Shown piece after piece: positions 16,526 through 25,700 of a stretch of DNA of 64,000 nt. The first letter of the stretch is position 1, and the number at the start of each line of letters is the position of its first letter. The translations under genes were made by a program, and so were the position numbers. The notes below the pieces were generated by a model. The model was not told the DNA's origin. It searched no databases and saw only the letters and a list, made by a program, of their open reading frames with translations. The DNA is from Chelatococcus sp. YT9 (lineage in GTDB: Bacteria > Pseudomonadota > Alphaproteobacteria > Rhizobiales > Beijerinckiaceae): positions 914,637 through 978,636 of the forward strand of contig NZ_JAHBRW010000002.1 in assembly GCF_018398315.1 (NCBI RefSeq), in the 5' to 3' direction.

Positions 16526-16816
16526 ATGGGATCCGACCCGAAGGCCATTATCATTGCTTGGTATAGTCGAAAAGACTACCAGGACGTCCGTTCTATGGGG
16601 CAGAATGGTCGCGGTTTGCCGCCAACCTTTGACGAGTGGCATCGGAAAGCGATGGATGAGATGCGTGAGCTCGTCGGACGTGGGCTGTCGGTCGAGCGTG
16701 TGCCAGTTCTGTCATGGGAATTGGCTCGCTGGCTTCGCGCGACGGGTGCTGAGAACAGCAACCAAGCGATCGGCCGCTACGTCGCTGACATCGTAGCCGC
16801 CAAGAAAAGTGTGTAG
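16526..16816 (+). CDS. Conserved hypothetical protein
   Basis: 96 residues from an ATG at 16526 with GAGAAGGA upstream. Segments IIAWYSRKDYQDVRSM and LPPTFDEWHRKAMDEM are characteristic of a widespread small protein of unknown function in Alphaproteobacteria that I recognise only as a conserved hypothetical. No signal peptide or membrane segment; probably a small alpha/beta cytoplasmic protein. It has no operon partner. Confidence 0.65.
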   Translation: MGSDPKAIIIAWYSRKDYQDVRSMGQNGRGLPPTFDEWHRKAMDEMRELVGRGLSVERVPVLSWELARWLRATGAENSNQAIGRYVADIVAAKKSV

Positions 16817-17021
16817 CTCCAGTTAGCGGCCGAGGGGGCAACGCGACATGCCGATAAGCTTGGCCGGCCGGTGATGTTGTCGGTCTTGGCGCGAACGAGG
16901 ACCTGCGGATAGGTGCCGTAACACCCGCAGATGCTCGTGAGATGCTTTTGCTCAAGGCGACCAATAACGCAGCGTTCTGACGTAAGTCATCCACCCTGCG
17001 CCGCTTAGGAGATGACAGGTC

Positions 17022-17924
17022 TTATCGCTCAAAGACGGCTCGTCGTTGGGTTGCCTCCTGCCGTAGCGCGTCCAGGAATGAAGAAGCGGTCCTCGAGAGT
17101 TCGATATGCCGGGGATGCACGATGCGCGGCACGATTGTGATGCTCGGCGCGAAAGGGCGCACCGCCGCATGCGGAAAAATTTCGGTCACACCCATTGGTT
17201 CAACGATCGCGACACCGCAGCCCTTCATCGCTAGCGCGCACGCGCTGAACGTGTAGTTGCTTCCGATCATCACCTTCTGGTCTATGTCCAAGGTGGCAAA
17301 AGCCTCGCCAAGCAGTTCGTGGATAGGCGCGCTTTGGATGTTGGCGATGATTGCCTCTCCGGCGAGGTCACCAGGTTGGATCTCAGAGCGCTGTGCTAAT
17401 GGATGGTCCGGTGACATGACACAGACCAATGTCGTTTCGAACAGCGGTATCGTGTTTACGCCCGCGTGATCCCCCGGTGTGAAAATAACACCCAGGTCGA
17501 TACGTCCGCTGGCCGCGAGTTCGAGAATCTCTTTTGTCTTGGTGACCTGGAGCCAGACCCGCACGCGCGACCGCTCACGTCGGAACCTTGCAATAGCGTC
17601 GGCGACGAAACTGCAGGACAGCGTTGGGGTGCACGCAAGCGTCAGCACACCTGCCTTCGACTCCTTGAGATCGCGGGCATATTTTTCAACGATCCCAACC
17701 GTATGAAACACCCTTTCGACCTCACGGAACAGGTTCAACGCCTCGGCGGTCGGCTGCACCCGGCCGCGTCCTCGCTGAAACAACGGAAAGCCCACGAGAT
17801 CTTCCATGCGGCGCACCGCTTTGGAAACAGCAGGCTGTGACATCCCCAACTGCCGGCTCGCAGCGGTGAGGCTATCCGCCAACATGACGGCACGGAAAAC
17901 TTCAAGCTGTCTGAGGTTAAACAT
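17022..17924 (-). CDS. LysR-family transcriptional regulator
   Basis: 300 residues from the ATG at 17924. The N-terminal winged HTH (FNLRQLEVFRAVMLADSLTAASRQLGMSQPAVSKAVRRME) is followed by a periplasmic-binding-protein-like effector domain (about 90-295). LysR proteins usually activate a divergent operon in response to its substrate. Here that would be the GH67-like protein and tctBAC. The start codon lies inside the first of three CATAACC half-sites, which suggests autoregulation. There is no good Shine-Dalgarno before this start. Confidence 0.9.
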   Translation of the reverse strand: MFNLRQLEVFRAVMLADSLTAASRQLGMSQPAVSKAVRRMEDLVGFPLFQRGRGRVQPTAEALNLFREVERVFHTVGIVEKYARDLKESKAGVLTLACTPTLSCSFVADAIARFRRERSRVRVWLQVTKTKEILELAASGRIDLGVIFTPGDHAGVNTIPLFETTLVCVMSPDHPLAQRSEIQPGDLAGEAIIANIQSAPIHELLGEAFATLDIDQKVMIGSNYTFSACALAMKGCGVAIVEPMGVTEIFPHAAVRPFAPSITIVPRIVHPRHIELSRTASSFLDALRQEATQRRAVFER

Positions 17925-17971
17925 AACCAACCATAACCCACGGTTATGACGAGCGCATCAAATAACGCTCG
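17922..17971. promoter_or_regulatory. LysR operator cluster
   Basis: CATAACC occurs at 17922-17928 and 17932-17938, and its reverse complement GGTTATG at 17942-17948. The last two form a perfect 7-3-7 inverted repeat. Next to it, CGAGCG-N10-CGCTCG (17950-17971) is a second perfect inverted repeat. The cluster lies between the LysR gene and the divergent transporter operon. Confidence 0.55.
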
Positions 17972-18086
17972 ACGTCGCGGCCCGCGACACCGCACTCTAG
18001 CCGTAAGTTGACGCTTTGAGCGTTAAGACTCCGCAGGTCGCTTGCCGATTGGCGATCATGCGGGGCCTGAAGGTCGGAGGAACAGT

Positions 18087-19820
18087 ATGGCGAGATTTCA
18101 GACCCGAGCGATAGAGTTTCACAGCGGATATGTCTGGAATTTCGACTGGATACGCCAGGGGATAGAGTTTGCGCGTCGGCACGAGATGACGTCGCTCGTC
18201 CTTCATCGCAATGATATCGTAGATATGGTGGTATACCCCGGAGCGTTGTTCGGCGCCTCCAATTCGGCACGAAGCATTTTTGAACGCTACCGCGATATTT
18301 ATCCTAAGCTCTATAAATACACGCCTACGCGACGCAGCGGTCCTTACCAACGCCGTGACTATCTACGGCGCGTTATCGACCTGGCGGATCGAAATGGCAT
18401 CGAAGTCTGGTTTCAGAACAAGGAGCTTTCCTTTCCGGACATTTTACTGGAGCTCAACCCACAGCTCGTGAAGGATGGCACCCTTTGTCCGAACGACTCC
18501 TTCTGGTGGGATTTCGTGGATCACAAATATTCCGAGCTGTTCCAGGATTTCCCTGAGATAGCGGGCATCATCACGGCGCCCGGCACAGGAGAGAGCAGGC
18601 TCGCTATTTCTTCCAACAGGTGTACTTGTGAGGCGTGCAAAGGAAGCACGCCGCAGGGCTGGTATCGCAAGCTCATTATGGCCATGCACAAGCCGATCCG
18701 CTCCGCCGGCCGCGAGCTGGTGATCCGCGACTTCGTCTTCGACAAGAAAGCGCAGACCGAACTCGCCGAGACCATCTCCGAGCTGCCCGAGGATGTGATC
18801 GTCAGCCTTAAGAATACGCCGCACGACTATTACCCCACTTTTCCAGATAACCCCCGTCTAGGGGATGTGGGAAAGCATCGGCAGTGGGTCGAATTCGATA
18901 CGATGGGCCAGTATTTCGGGTGGGGTATCGGACCTGCGATTATTATCGACGACTATCGCAAGCGGATGACGACCGCGGTTCGGCACGGCGTCGAGGGCAT
19001 GATTTTGCGAACGGACTGGGAGAGCCTTGATGGGCACTCGAGCTTTCACACTCCTAACCGGCTCAATCTTCACGCAGCCGCAGCCTTGGCGGTGAACGCT
19101 GACGCCTCCGACCGAGCGATCCATCGCTCGTGGCTGATAGAGACCGGCATGGTACGATCCGAATCGAGCGAGACCGATCTTGATGCAGCCGCGGATTGGA
19201 GCGCGAGGCTTTTTGCGCGGTCCTGGGAGATAGTCGCCAAAAGTCTTTTCGTTAATGACTGTGTCTTCTCAGATTCCAGCAACTATCCTGTGAGCCTAGA
19301 CCACGCGTGGTGGCTGGCGGAAAAGAAGAACAGCCTCAAAGACTGGGATCCCGCGAAAGAGAACGCGCTACAGACGTCCGAAAGCAATGTTCGCAAAATC
19401 CTGGCAGACAAGGATGAGGCCTTGAAGCTGGTCGGGATGCAGGCAAAGCTGGTACAAGAGAGGCCTGCTGCATTGACAGAGGCTGCCCACACGGACCTCA
19501 TCGGGCGTATGGAAACATTCAAGCTCTATGTTGCGGGATGGCGGGCAGTGGTTCACGCCTGCATCTTGACAAAATTTCTGTCGGACCACCCTGAAAGCAC
19601 AAATGACTTTGCACAAGAGGTCCGGTCTCGCGTCGTGGCCGCGTTCGATCTGCTGCAGACGCTGGCCGACGAGATGAGGGCTTATGCCGCCGCCACCGAT
19701 CAGCACTTCGCCACATATAACATGCTCGGCTGGGAGCGGTTACTGACCCTCCGGAGCGATCTTGCCGGGCGGTTGGCTGACGTGCCACCCGTTACCACCC
19801 AACGGGCACTAGCGAGGTGA
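18087..19820 (+). CDS. GH67-like TIM-barrel protein, putative glycoside hydrolase
   Basis: 577 residues from an ATG at 18087 with a strong GGAGGAA seven bases upstream. I place it near glycoside hydrolase family 67 (alpha-glucuronidases) because VIVSLKNTPHDYYPTF followed by WVEFDTMGQYFGWG parallels the V-KNGP-DFQ-P and FQ-TQEYLG stretches of that family. A Cys pair (CTCEACKG, about residue 180) is a possible metal or structural site. There is no signal peptide, so it should act in the cytoplasm on an imported substrate. It heads an operon with tctB, tctA and tctC under a LysR gene. If the GH67 relation is right, the transporter would import an oligouronide or glycosylated acid. Family assignment is from memory and uncertain. 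Confidence 0.6.
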   Translation: MARFQTRAIEFHSGYVWNFDWIRQGIEFARRHEMTSLVLHRNDIVDMVVYPGALFGASNSARSIFERYRDIYPKLYKYTPTRRSGPYQRRDYLRRVIDLADRNGIEVWFQNKELSFPDILLELNPQLVKDGTLCPNDSFWWDFVDHKYSELFQDFPEIAGIITAPGTGESRLAISSNRCTCEACKGSTPQGWYRKLIMAMHKPIRSAGRELVIRDFVFDKKAQTELAETISELPEDVIVSLKNTPHDYYPTFPDNPRLGDVGKHRQWVEFDTMGQYFGWGIGPAIIIDDYRKRMTTAVRHGVEGMILRTDWESLDGHSSFHTPNRLNLHAAAALAVNADASDRAIHRSWLIETGMVRSESSETDLDAAADWSARLFARSWEIVAKSLFVNDCVFSDSSNYPVSLDHAWWLAEKKNSLKDWDPAKENALQTSESNVRKILADKDEALKLVGMQAKLVQERPAALTEAAHTDLIGRMETFKLYVAGWRAVVHACILTKFLSDHPESTNDFAQEVRSRVVAAFDLLQTLADEMRAYAAATDQHFATYNMLGWERLLTLRSDLAGRLADVPPVTTQRALAR

Positions 19821-19824
19821 GCCT

Positions 19825-20289
19825 GTGGATCAGATAGACCGCTCGATGTCGTCGACGCGCCGCGTGCAACTGTGTGTTGCGCTGGCTCTGCTCGCAGGCT
19901 GCTCCCTTTACCTCTACGCTGCGCTCGGGTTTTCCTTCGGAACCTGGCGCAGCCCGCGGGCCGGCTTTATGCCTACGATCGTAGGTTTCCTCGGCGTGGC
20001 TTTAGCAGTGGGCAACCTCATCCGCGTCTTGCGGAGTGTGACGCTTGACGGAGTTGATCTCGGCCTGGCCCCGGTAAGGGCATTAGCCTTCCTCGCAATC
20101 CTTGCCGCCTACGCGGCCATGCTGTCCAGACTAGGATTCCTTCCCTCGACCTTTGCTGCGACGCTCGCGCTGTTGCTCGTCGGCCAGACCCGTGCGGGCA
20201 GCAAATTAATGGCACTGGTTATAGCAAGCGCCTTTTCCATCGGAGCCTGGCTTCTGTTTGGACGCATTCTGAATCTTCCCCTGCCATGA
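19825..20289 (+). CDS. tctB: TctB-like small subunit of a tripartite tricarboxylate transporter
   Basis: 154 residues from a GTG at 19825 with GAGG in the preceding stop region. Four hydrophobic helices and the motif FGTWRSPRAGFMPTIVG near residue 35 are typical of TctB. It is an inner membrane partner of TctA, which starts within its stop codon (ATGA overlap at 20286). In TTT systems the small subunit supports the large pore subunit; the binding protein TctC delivers a carboxylate from the periplasm. Confidence 0.88.
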   Translation: MDQIDRSMSSTRRVQLCVALALLAGCSLYLYAALGFSFGTWRSPRAGFMPTIVGFLGVALAVGNLIRVLRSVTLDGVDLGLAPVRALAFLAILAAYAAMLSRLGFLPSTFAATLALLLVGQTRAGSKLMALVIASAFSIGAWLLFGRILNLPLP

Positions 20290-21809
20290 CCTCACTAGAC
20301 GCACTGACCCAAGGCTTTTATCTCGCCGCAACACCCACTAACCTTTTTGCGGCCGGCGTCGGGGTTCTTCTCGGCACTTTCGCCGGCATGCTGCCGGGCC
20401 TCGGGATATCGGGAACGATCGCCCTGTTGATTCCGATCAGCTTCGGACTTGATCCTTTGACAGCGCTCGTCATTTTCGGCGGCATCTATTACGGCGCATC
20501 CTTCGGTGGCTCGACCACTTCCATTCTCCTTAACGTGCCGGGCGAGGGCGCGTCAGTCGTCACCTGCGTCGAGGGCTATGCCATGGCAAAGCGTGGCCGG
20601 GCGGGGGCTGCGCTGTCGGTGGCTGCCATCGGTTCGTTCTTTGCGGGCATGATGGGTCTCGCAGGGCTGGTGATGTTCGCCCCGACCGTCGCAGGCTGGG
20701 CTCTTGCCTTTGGTCCGCAGGAATATTTCTGTATTGCTGTTTTGGCGCTGGTAGTGCTTTCGGGGATCAGTGGACAATCAATCGTGCAGTCGGGCCTGAT
20801 GACCCTTATCGGCGTCATGCTTGGCTCCATCGGCATTGACCCCATGACGGGCGTCGAACGCTTCACGATGTCGAGCGACATGCTGATGGATGGTATCTCG
20901 TTCATCATCGTGGTGATGGGCGTTTATGGGTTGGCGGAGGTACTTCAGACCGCTGCAGATGGGGACGCCGCTGTATCACCGCCACGGATCGCCGTTCGCG
21001 ACCTTTACCCCACGCGCGAGGAACTCGGCCGTTCGATACCGGCCATCGGCCGCGGCAGCATCATTGGTTTTCTCATCGGGTTGGTTCCGGGGCCATCGGG
21101 CACGATCTCAACCTTTCTTTCCTACGCAGTCGAGAAGCGCTTCAGCCGTGGTTATCTTCAGTTCGGCTCTGGAGCTATCGAGGGCGTGGCCGGTCCTGAA
21201 TCAGCCAACAATGCTGCCGATACGTCTACCCTCATTCCACTCCTCTCACTCGGCATACCATTCAATGCTGGCGCTGCCCTGCTCCTAAGTGGGTTCTTGA
21301 TCCACGGTATCACCCCCGGTCCTGATCTCGTTAACACACGTCCCGACTTATTCTGGGGTCTGGTGGCGAGTCTGCTTATCGGCAACGTCATGTTGCTGGT
21401 TATCAACCTTCCATTCGTCGGCGTATTTGCTTCGGTCCTGCGCATTCCTCTCGGTATACTGATGCCCCTGGTCGCCGTGATCGTGTTGAGTGGCACCTAC
21501 TTCATCAACAACAATACCTCCGACCTCTGGCTTGCGATAACATTCGGCCTCGCCGGATGGATCCTCAAAGGCACGGGCTACAGTGTCGCGCCATTGATCA
21601 TCGGGCTATTCCTCGGTCCGCTCATCGAAAAAGGCTTTATTCAATCCATGGTACTCGCGGACGGCAGCTTCTTGGCGCTGATGTCTCGGCCGTTTAGCGG
21701 AACCATGCTTGGAGCTGCGGGACTGTTCATTGCAGTCCGCATCAGTGTCGGCCTATGGCGCCATGTCAGCGGCAGATCAATCGACGTCGCATCAACCGCT
21801 CCGCGATAG
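20286..21809 (+). CDS. tctA: TctA large permease subunit, TTT system I
   Basis: 507 residues, the usual family length, with about eleven helices. Signature segments are GTFAGMLPGLGISGTIALL near residue 30, YYGASFGGSTTSILLNVPGE near 75, and the second half repeat GLVPGPSGTISTF and GVAGPESANNAA. It forms the cation-driven uptake channel for organic acids. It pairs with TctB and with TctC, which follows after 43 bases. Confidence 0.95.
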   Translation: MTSLDALTQGFYLAATPTNLFAAGVGVLLGTFAGMLPGLGISGTIALLIPISFGLDPLTALVIFGGIYYGASFGGSTTSILLNVPGEGASVVTCVEGYAMAKRGRAGAALSVAAIGSFFAGMMGLAGLVMFAPTVAGWALAFGPQEYFCIAVLALVVLSGISGQSIVQSGLMTLIGVMLGSIGIDPMTGVERFTMSSDMLMDGISFIIVVMGVYGLAEVLQTAADGDAAVSPPRIAVRDLYPTREELGRSIPAIGRGSIIGFLIGLVPGPSGTISTFLSYAVEKRFSRGYLQFGSGAIEGVAGPESANNAADTSTLIPLLSLGIPFNAGAALLLSGFLIHGITPGPDLVNTRPDLFWGLVASLLIGNVMLLVINLPFVGVFASVLRIPLGILMPLVAVIVLSGTYFINNNTSDLWLAITFGLAGWILKGTGYSVAPLIIGLFLGPLIEKGFIQSMVLADGSFLALMSRPFSGTMLGAAGLFIAVRISVGLWRHVSGRSIDVASTAPR

Positions 21810-21852
21810 CGGGTAGCAACAACGACAATAACCGTCCTTCAGGGAGAGAACC

Positions 21853-22851
21853 ATGATCCAATCAACGACCCGTCGCCTTGCGCTGACCTTCATCTGCCTG
21901 ACCCCGATGCTCAGTGCGCTTCCCGCTTTGGCCCAGAGCTATCCACAGCGCCCGATCCGACTGATTGTTCCATTTCCGGCGGGTGGTGCGACCGACCTGA
22001 TGGGGCGTGTCTTGGCCAAGGCCGTGGAAACGCGTCTTGGCAGACCCCTGATCGTCGAAAACAAGCCCGGTGCCGGAACAATGACCGGCTTGAATGAGCT
22101 CGCTGGCGCTCGTCCGGACGGGTACACCATAGGGATGGTTACGAGCACCATGGTGTTGCAGCCGCTTTATGGCGGTTCTCGCCATGACTATCCCACAACC
22201 CTCCAACCAATCGCTCAGATTACGGTTACGCCCCCCGTCCTCGTGACCGGCGCGGAAACGCCCTGGAAGACAGCTAAAGACCTGATCGAGGATGCGAAGG
22301 CGCACCCCAAAAAGATCAAATACGGCATCACTGGCTTTGGAAACTCGTCTCACATCGGACCCACCTTGTTGGCGCGCGCCGCCGGCATTGAGATCGAGCC
22401 TGTATCGTTTGACGGTGGTGGCGTGCTTCTCACGGCGTTGCTTGGCGGACACATTGCCGTCTCAGCAGGAAGTACGGTGGATTATAAATCCCACATCGAA
22501 GCCGGCAAGCTCCGTGCCCTTCTCAGCTTCGGGCCGGAGAGGAGCAAAGATCCCCTTTACAAGGACGTGCCGACCGCGAAGGAGCTCGGATACGATGCCG
22601 AGATCGTGTCATGGACTGGTGTCGCTGCTCCCAAGGGGCTGCCATCGGATATTGCGAACACACTTGGCGACGCCTTCAAGGACGCGATGGCGGACGGTGA
22701 GGTCAGGGATGCTCTGCATAAGCTTGGATCTGAGCCGATCCACCTCGATGCGGCAGGATTTGGTGCGCGCTGGGCGTCTGAAACAGCGAAGTTGCGGGTG
22801 GTGTTGACAGAGACGGGAATTCTCGAGCTGGTTAAAAGTCAGCGGCGATAA
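21853..22851 (+). CDS. tctC: TctC periplasmic binding protein, TTT system I
   Basis: 332 residues with a signal peptide (to about residue 28, ALAQ) and GGGAGAG upstream. The family start YPQRPIRLIVPFPAGGATDL and ENKPGAGTMTGLNELA are clear, as is PDGYTIGMV. These Bug/TctC proteins bind carboxylates through water-mediated contacts. Next to the GH67-like gene, the ligand may be a sugar acid. It is last in the operon; no clear hairpin with a U-tract is seen after the stop. Confidence 0.93.
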   Translation: MIQSTTRRLALTFICLTPMLSALPALAQSYPQRPIRLIVPFPAGGATDLMGRVLAKAVETRLGRPLIVENKPGAGTMTGLNELAGARPDGYTIGMVTSTMVLQPLYGGSRHDYPTTLQPIAQITVTPPVLVTGAETPWKTAKDLIEDAKAHPKKIKYGITGFGNSSHIGPTLLARAAGIEIEPVSFDGGGVLLTALLGGHIAVSAGSTVDYKSHIEAGKLRALLSFGPERSKDPLYKDVPTAKELGYDAEIVSWTGVAAPKGLPSDIANTLGDAFKDAMADGEVRDALHKLGSEPIHLDAAGFGARWASETAKLRVVLTETGILELVKSQRR

Positions 22852-23510
22852 TGATCTGAGCGCCAGCATGGCGCGTTCCGCCGAAGAGGTGAGCAGTTCG
22901 GAGGAACTGTTCACTGAGGCTGCTGCTGGTTTCGCGGGCACCGTGAAGTGGGTGACGAAGCCGGCGGTATCGACGAACAACCTTGCCAGCTTCGGAAAGT
23001 CAGGTTGAGGACCCAGCAGGCGCCGGCGGATCACTGCGGCGAGGTCGAGTACCACGAAAGCGACCGCTGGCTCCTGTGTGTCGCCGTATCAGGACGTGCC
23101 CGTCAAAGCCATGGATTGGATCGAAATCTGGCGTCGTGACAATACAACGGCGCAAGAGGTCAGCGAACCGCAACTCGTCTGAAACGACATATCTGCGGTC
23201 TTTCCCGCCGCCACGACTTTAGGGCTGCCGTTTCCCCGGGTGCTACTCGCACCGGCTAGAGGGTGATTCCGCTCGCGTTTGCCGTCGCCAAGGCCCTCAC
23301 CGAAGCCCCCCCACGTTTCTCTCACCTCGACGGGTGATTCGCTCCCATCAACGATGATGTCATTTGTACGAACGTGTTCAAGTTGTCCGAAAGAATGAGC
23401 CGCGACAGCTGTGGATTTCTTGTTCGCCTACCCTGGCTCACCTGCCGGGCGGGGCATTGATGAACATCCTGAACGTCTGCGTGTGAAGGATAAGCGACGC
23501 GCTGCTCCCG
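22852..23510 (-). pseudogene. Unrecognised broken gene remnant in a gene-free interval
   Basis: Minus-strand DNA from about 23180 down to 22870 reads as one protein across a frame change. It begins YVVSDELRFADLLRRCIV and continues TTPDFDPIHGFDGHVLIRRH, then (other frame, near 23060) EPAVAFVVLDLAAVIRRRLL and PDFPKLARLFVDTAGFVTHF. I do not recognise the family. No start codon is available upstream of the first piece because of stops. The rest of the interval, 23200-23510, shows nothing readable. Confidence 0.35.
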
Positions 23511-24251
23511 TCATTGCGTCAGCCAGCGCAAGGAGCGTTCGAGCCGTGCGGCAGCATCGCTCTCGAACCAGCGGCCGTGTGTGAAGATGACGCGGTCGGG
23601 CTTCAGCGCCAGCATGTGTCTAGCGGCAGCCTTAGCCGCCTCGCCTTTTGCCCTGACGATCGCCCTGAGATAAACGGGCGCGCGGCCGTCGGGTGCCGTG
23701 ATCCCGGCCAAAGCCGCGATAGGCCGTAGCGTCAGGGGCAGCTTCGCCGGTTCGAAGTTCTGCACAAGATCAGTCAGGATAAGTGTGCTGCTCCGGCGAT
23801 GGAATAAGCAGACTTCACAGAAACCACCGATTCCTGGCACGTGGATCTGCTCCAGCCCGGTCGGCCAGCGATCGGCGTTCGTATGGCGGAGGTCATGGTC
23901 AAGGCGGACGCCGGACTTCTGGACCTGTCTGCGTTCGCGCAGCCCAGGTGCTGCCCATGTGATCGCATCGGGCACCTGATGCTGCCACTCCTTCACGAAG
24001 CTCCAATGGGCGCTGTTTGGCGCGACGATGTGGGTGATCGGTCCAATCTCATCCATTTGCCGTTTCAGCGCCGCCTCAAAGCGCGTCGGCGAATGCAACA
24101 GCAAGCTGCCTCCAGCGAGCCGGATTACCGTCATCCGCACCGGCAGCGGGATGAGACCCGCGACACGCAACGGCCCGCTGTCGACAATCCAGATATCCTC
24201 TGCCGCCGGCTTCAGCGTGTCGAGCGGAGGATAGGTGACCTCGACGCTCAT
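23511..24251 (-). CDS. DUF4336 domain protein (metallo-beta-lactamase-like fold)
   Basis: 246 residues. Features of DUF4336 are PLRVAGLIPLPVRMTVIRL, GPITHIVAPNSAHWSFVKEW near residue 75, and LILTDLVQNFEP near 160. The fold resembles metallo-beta-lactamases, but the metal-binding HxHxDH motif is not present, so activity is unclear. It overlaps the SDR gene by four bases (ATGA), so both are co-translated. No signal peptide. Confidence 0.8.
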   Translation of the reverse strand: MSVEVTYPPLDTLKPAAEDIWIVDSGPLRVAGLIPLPVRMTVIRLAGGSLLLHSPTRFEAALKRQMDEIGPITHIVAPNSAHWSFVKEWQHQVPDAITWAAPGLRERRQVQKSGVRLDHDLRHTNADRWPTGLEQIHVPGIGGFCEVCLFHRRSSTLILTDLVQNFEPAKLPLTLRPIAALAGITAPDGRAPVYLRAIVRAKGEAAKAAARHMLALKPDRVIFTHGRWFESDAAARLERSLRWLTQ

Positions 24252-25246
24252 CTGCGGGCCCGGGCTGCCCGAACCACCAAGCCGAGAAGAAGTAGGCCCG
24301 CCACCGCGACTGTCGCATTGCGCTGGCGCGCCGACCGAAGGCCGCCATCGATGCCTCCGGGTACCGCCGGTGGTTGAAAGAGGTTGCCGCTCGACCTCGC
24401 AACCGGGGCTGCGTGCCGGAAGTAAGATGTCATGAATTTTGACATTAGCCAGGTGCTGAGTTCCGGCGCCAGGAAGTGTCCCAGCCGAACCAGCCCTGTG
24501 GCTGCGCCCAACATGGTCGTTGGCCTTGGATTTCGTGTCAGGCGAACGATGGCCGCAGCCACGGTGCGTGGGTCGAGCAGGGGCGGCGGTGCCGACAACT
24601 CCTTTCCCGCATAGTTGGCGCCGTGGGACAGTCCCGGCGTATCGACGAAGGCAGGATAGATGTCGCAGATGTGGATATTAGGGTAGTCTACCAACTCCCC
24701 GCGCAAGGCCTCAGCGAACCCCCTCAGGCCGAATTTGCTGGCGCTGTAGGCGGTGGCATAGGGTGCAGGCGCGAAACCGCCGAGTGAGATCATGTTGATG
24801 AAGACCCCTCGGCGTTGCTTGATGAAGAGTGGCAACACCGCATGCGCGTCGTTCATATGGCCGATCAGATTGGTTCGGACGACCTGCTCGTGCGCCGCGA
24901 TGGGCGTCTCATGGAAGGCGCCGACCGCCCCGGTGCCAACATTGCTAACCCAGACGTCGATGCGGCCGCCGAACGCGAGCGCCTGTCCGGCAAGCCGCTT
25001 CACGGCATCCGGATCGGTTACGTCGGTGGCGATCGCAAGTGCAGGGGCCCCCATGTCTCGACAGCGTTTGGCAACCGCTTCTAGCGCCGACCCGTCCCGC
25101 GCGGCGAGGATAAGTCTCGCGCCAAAGCGCGCGAACGCCTCGGCGGTCGCTTCACCGATGCCGCTCGACGCACCCATGATGACGACAACGGGAGCGATGC
25201 GAGGCGTGGGCGAAATTGTATGGGCTGTCCTGTCCTGGTGGGCCAT
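24248..25246 (-). CDS. Short-chain dehydrogenase/reductase
   Basis: 332 residues from the ATG at 25246 (AGGAAAG upstream); an in-frame ATG five codons earlier is possible. The cofactor loop is MGASSGIGEATAEAF, the structural motif is VSNVG, and the catalytic YSASK (AYSASKFGLRG) follows a Ser in INMISLGGF. The C-terminus is longer than classical SDRs, with a hydrophobic stretch (AVAGLLLLGLVVRAA) that may anchor it in the membrane. It resembles SDRs annotated as SDR family oxidoreductases with C-terminal tails. Partner of the DUF4336 gene. Confidence 0.85.
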   Translation of the reverse strand: MAHQDRTAHTISPTPRIAPVVVIMGASSGIGEATAEAFARFGARLILAARDGSALEAVAKRCRDMGAPALAIATDVTDPDAVKRLAGQALAFGGRIDVWVSNVGTGAVGAFHETPIAAHEQVVRTNLIGHMNDAHAVLPLFIKQRRGVFINMISLGGFAPAPYATAYSASKFGLRGFAEALRGELVDYPNIHICDIYPAFVDTPGLSHGANYAGKELSAPPPLLDPRTVAAAIVRLTRNPRPTTMLGAATGLVRLGHFLAPELSTWLMSKFMTSYFRHAAPVARSSGNLFQPPAVPGGIDGGLRSARQRNATVAVAGLLLLGLVVRAARARR

Positions 25247-25700
25247 CGCCGCTTTCCTCATGTTCCGGGCTTGTTCGGCGCCTGCGCAAGACGCTCTTCG
25301 CCGCATGAAGGCCCAACCTGAGGCGGATGATTTGGTTCCGAAGCGGTGCCCGCCCCGCATGGTGGCTGTATAAGGGCTACCGACATAGCCTGCCGAGATA
25401 TCCGCATGCGTCGACGCTGGCCGGGGCGACGTCGATCAACGCGCGGGAAAGCTCGGGATTGATAGGTCGAGTAGGGAAAGCCACATAGCTCCCGGCCCCG
25501 AGGTTGCTCCCGCGTCGCTCAAGCCTAGGTATCAGGGCGTCCGTCACGTTCACTTCCCGCCCGGTCTCCAGTTCGGAGTGTCGAGCCAGGGGGACCTCAC
25601 GGGGCTGGTCCTCAAGGACTGCCAGTGATCACCGGCCCAGGTCGACATGTGCCCGAGGAAACATGGGTATAAGAGGCCGTCGTTTGAGAGACCGGCTTTT
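25247..25700. other. Interval with a start-less protein-like frame
   Basis: The minus strand between 25628 and 25377 is open for 83 codons and reads like protein (VTDALIPRLERRGSNLGAGS and FPTRPINPELSRALIDVAPA), but it begins after a stop without a good start codon. Just upstream, 25690-25620, another frame reads GLSNDGLLYPCFLGHMSTWA. The two may be parts of one broken gene. Family unknown. Confidence 0.3.

Noticed and set aside
16150-16642. Two minus-strand open frames upstream of arsR
   Set aside because: No family match, no ribosome-binding sites, and one overlaps the better supported conserved hypothetical at 16526.
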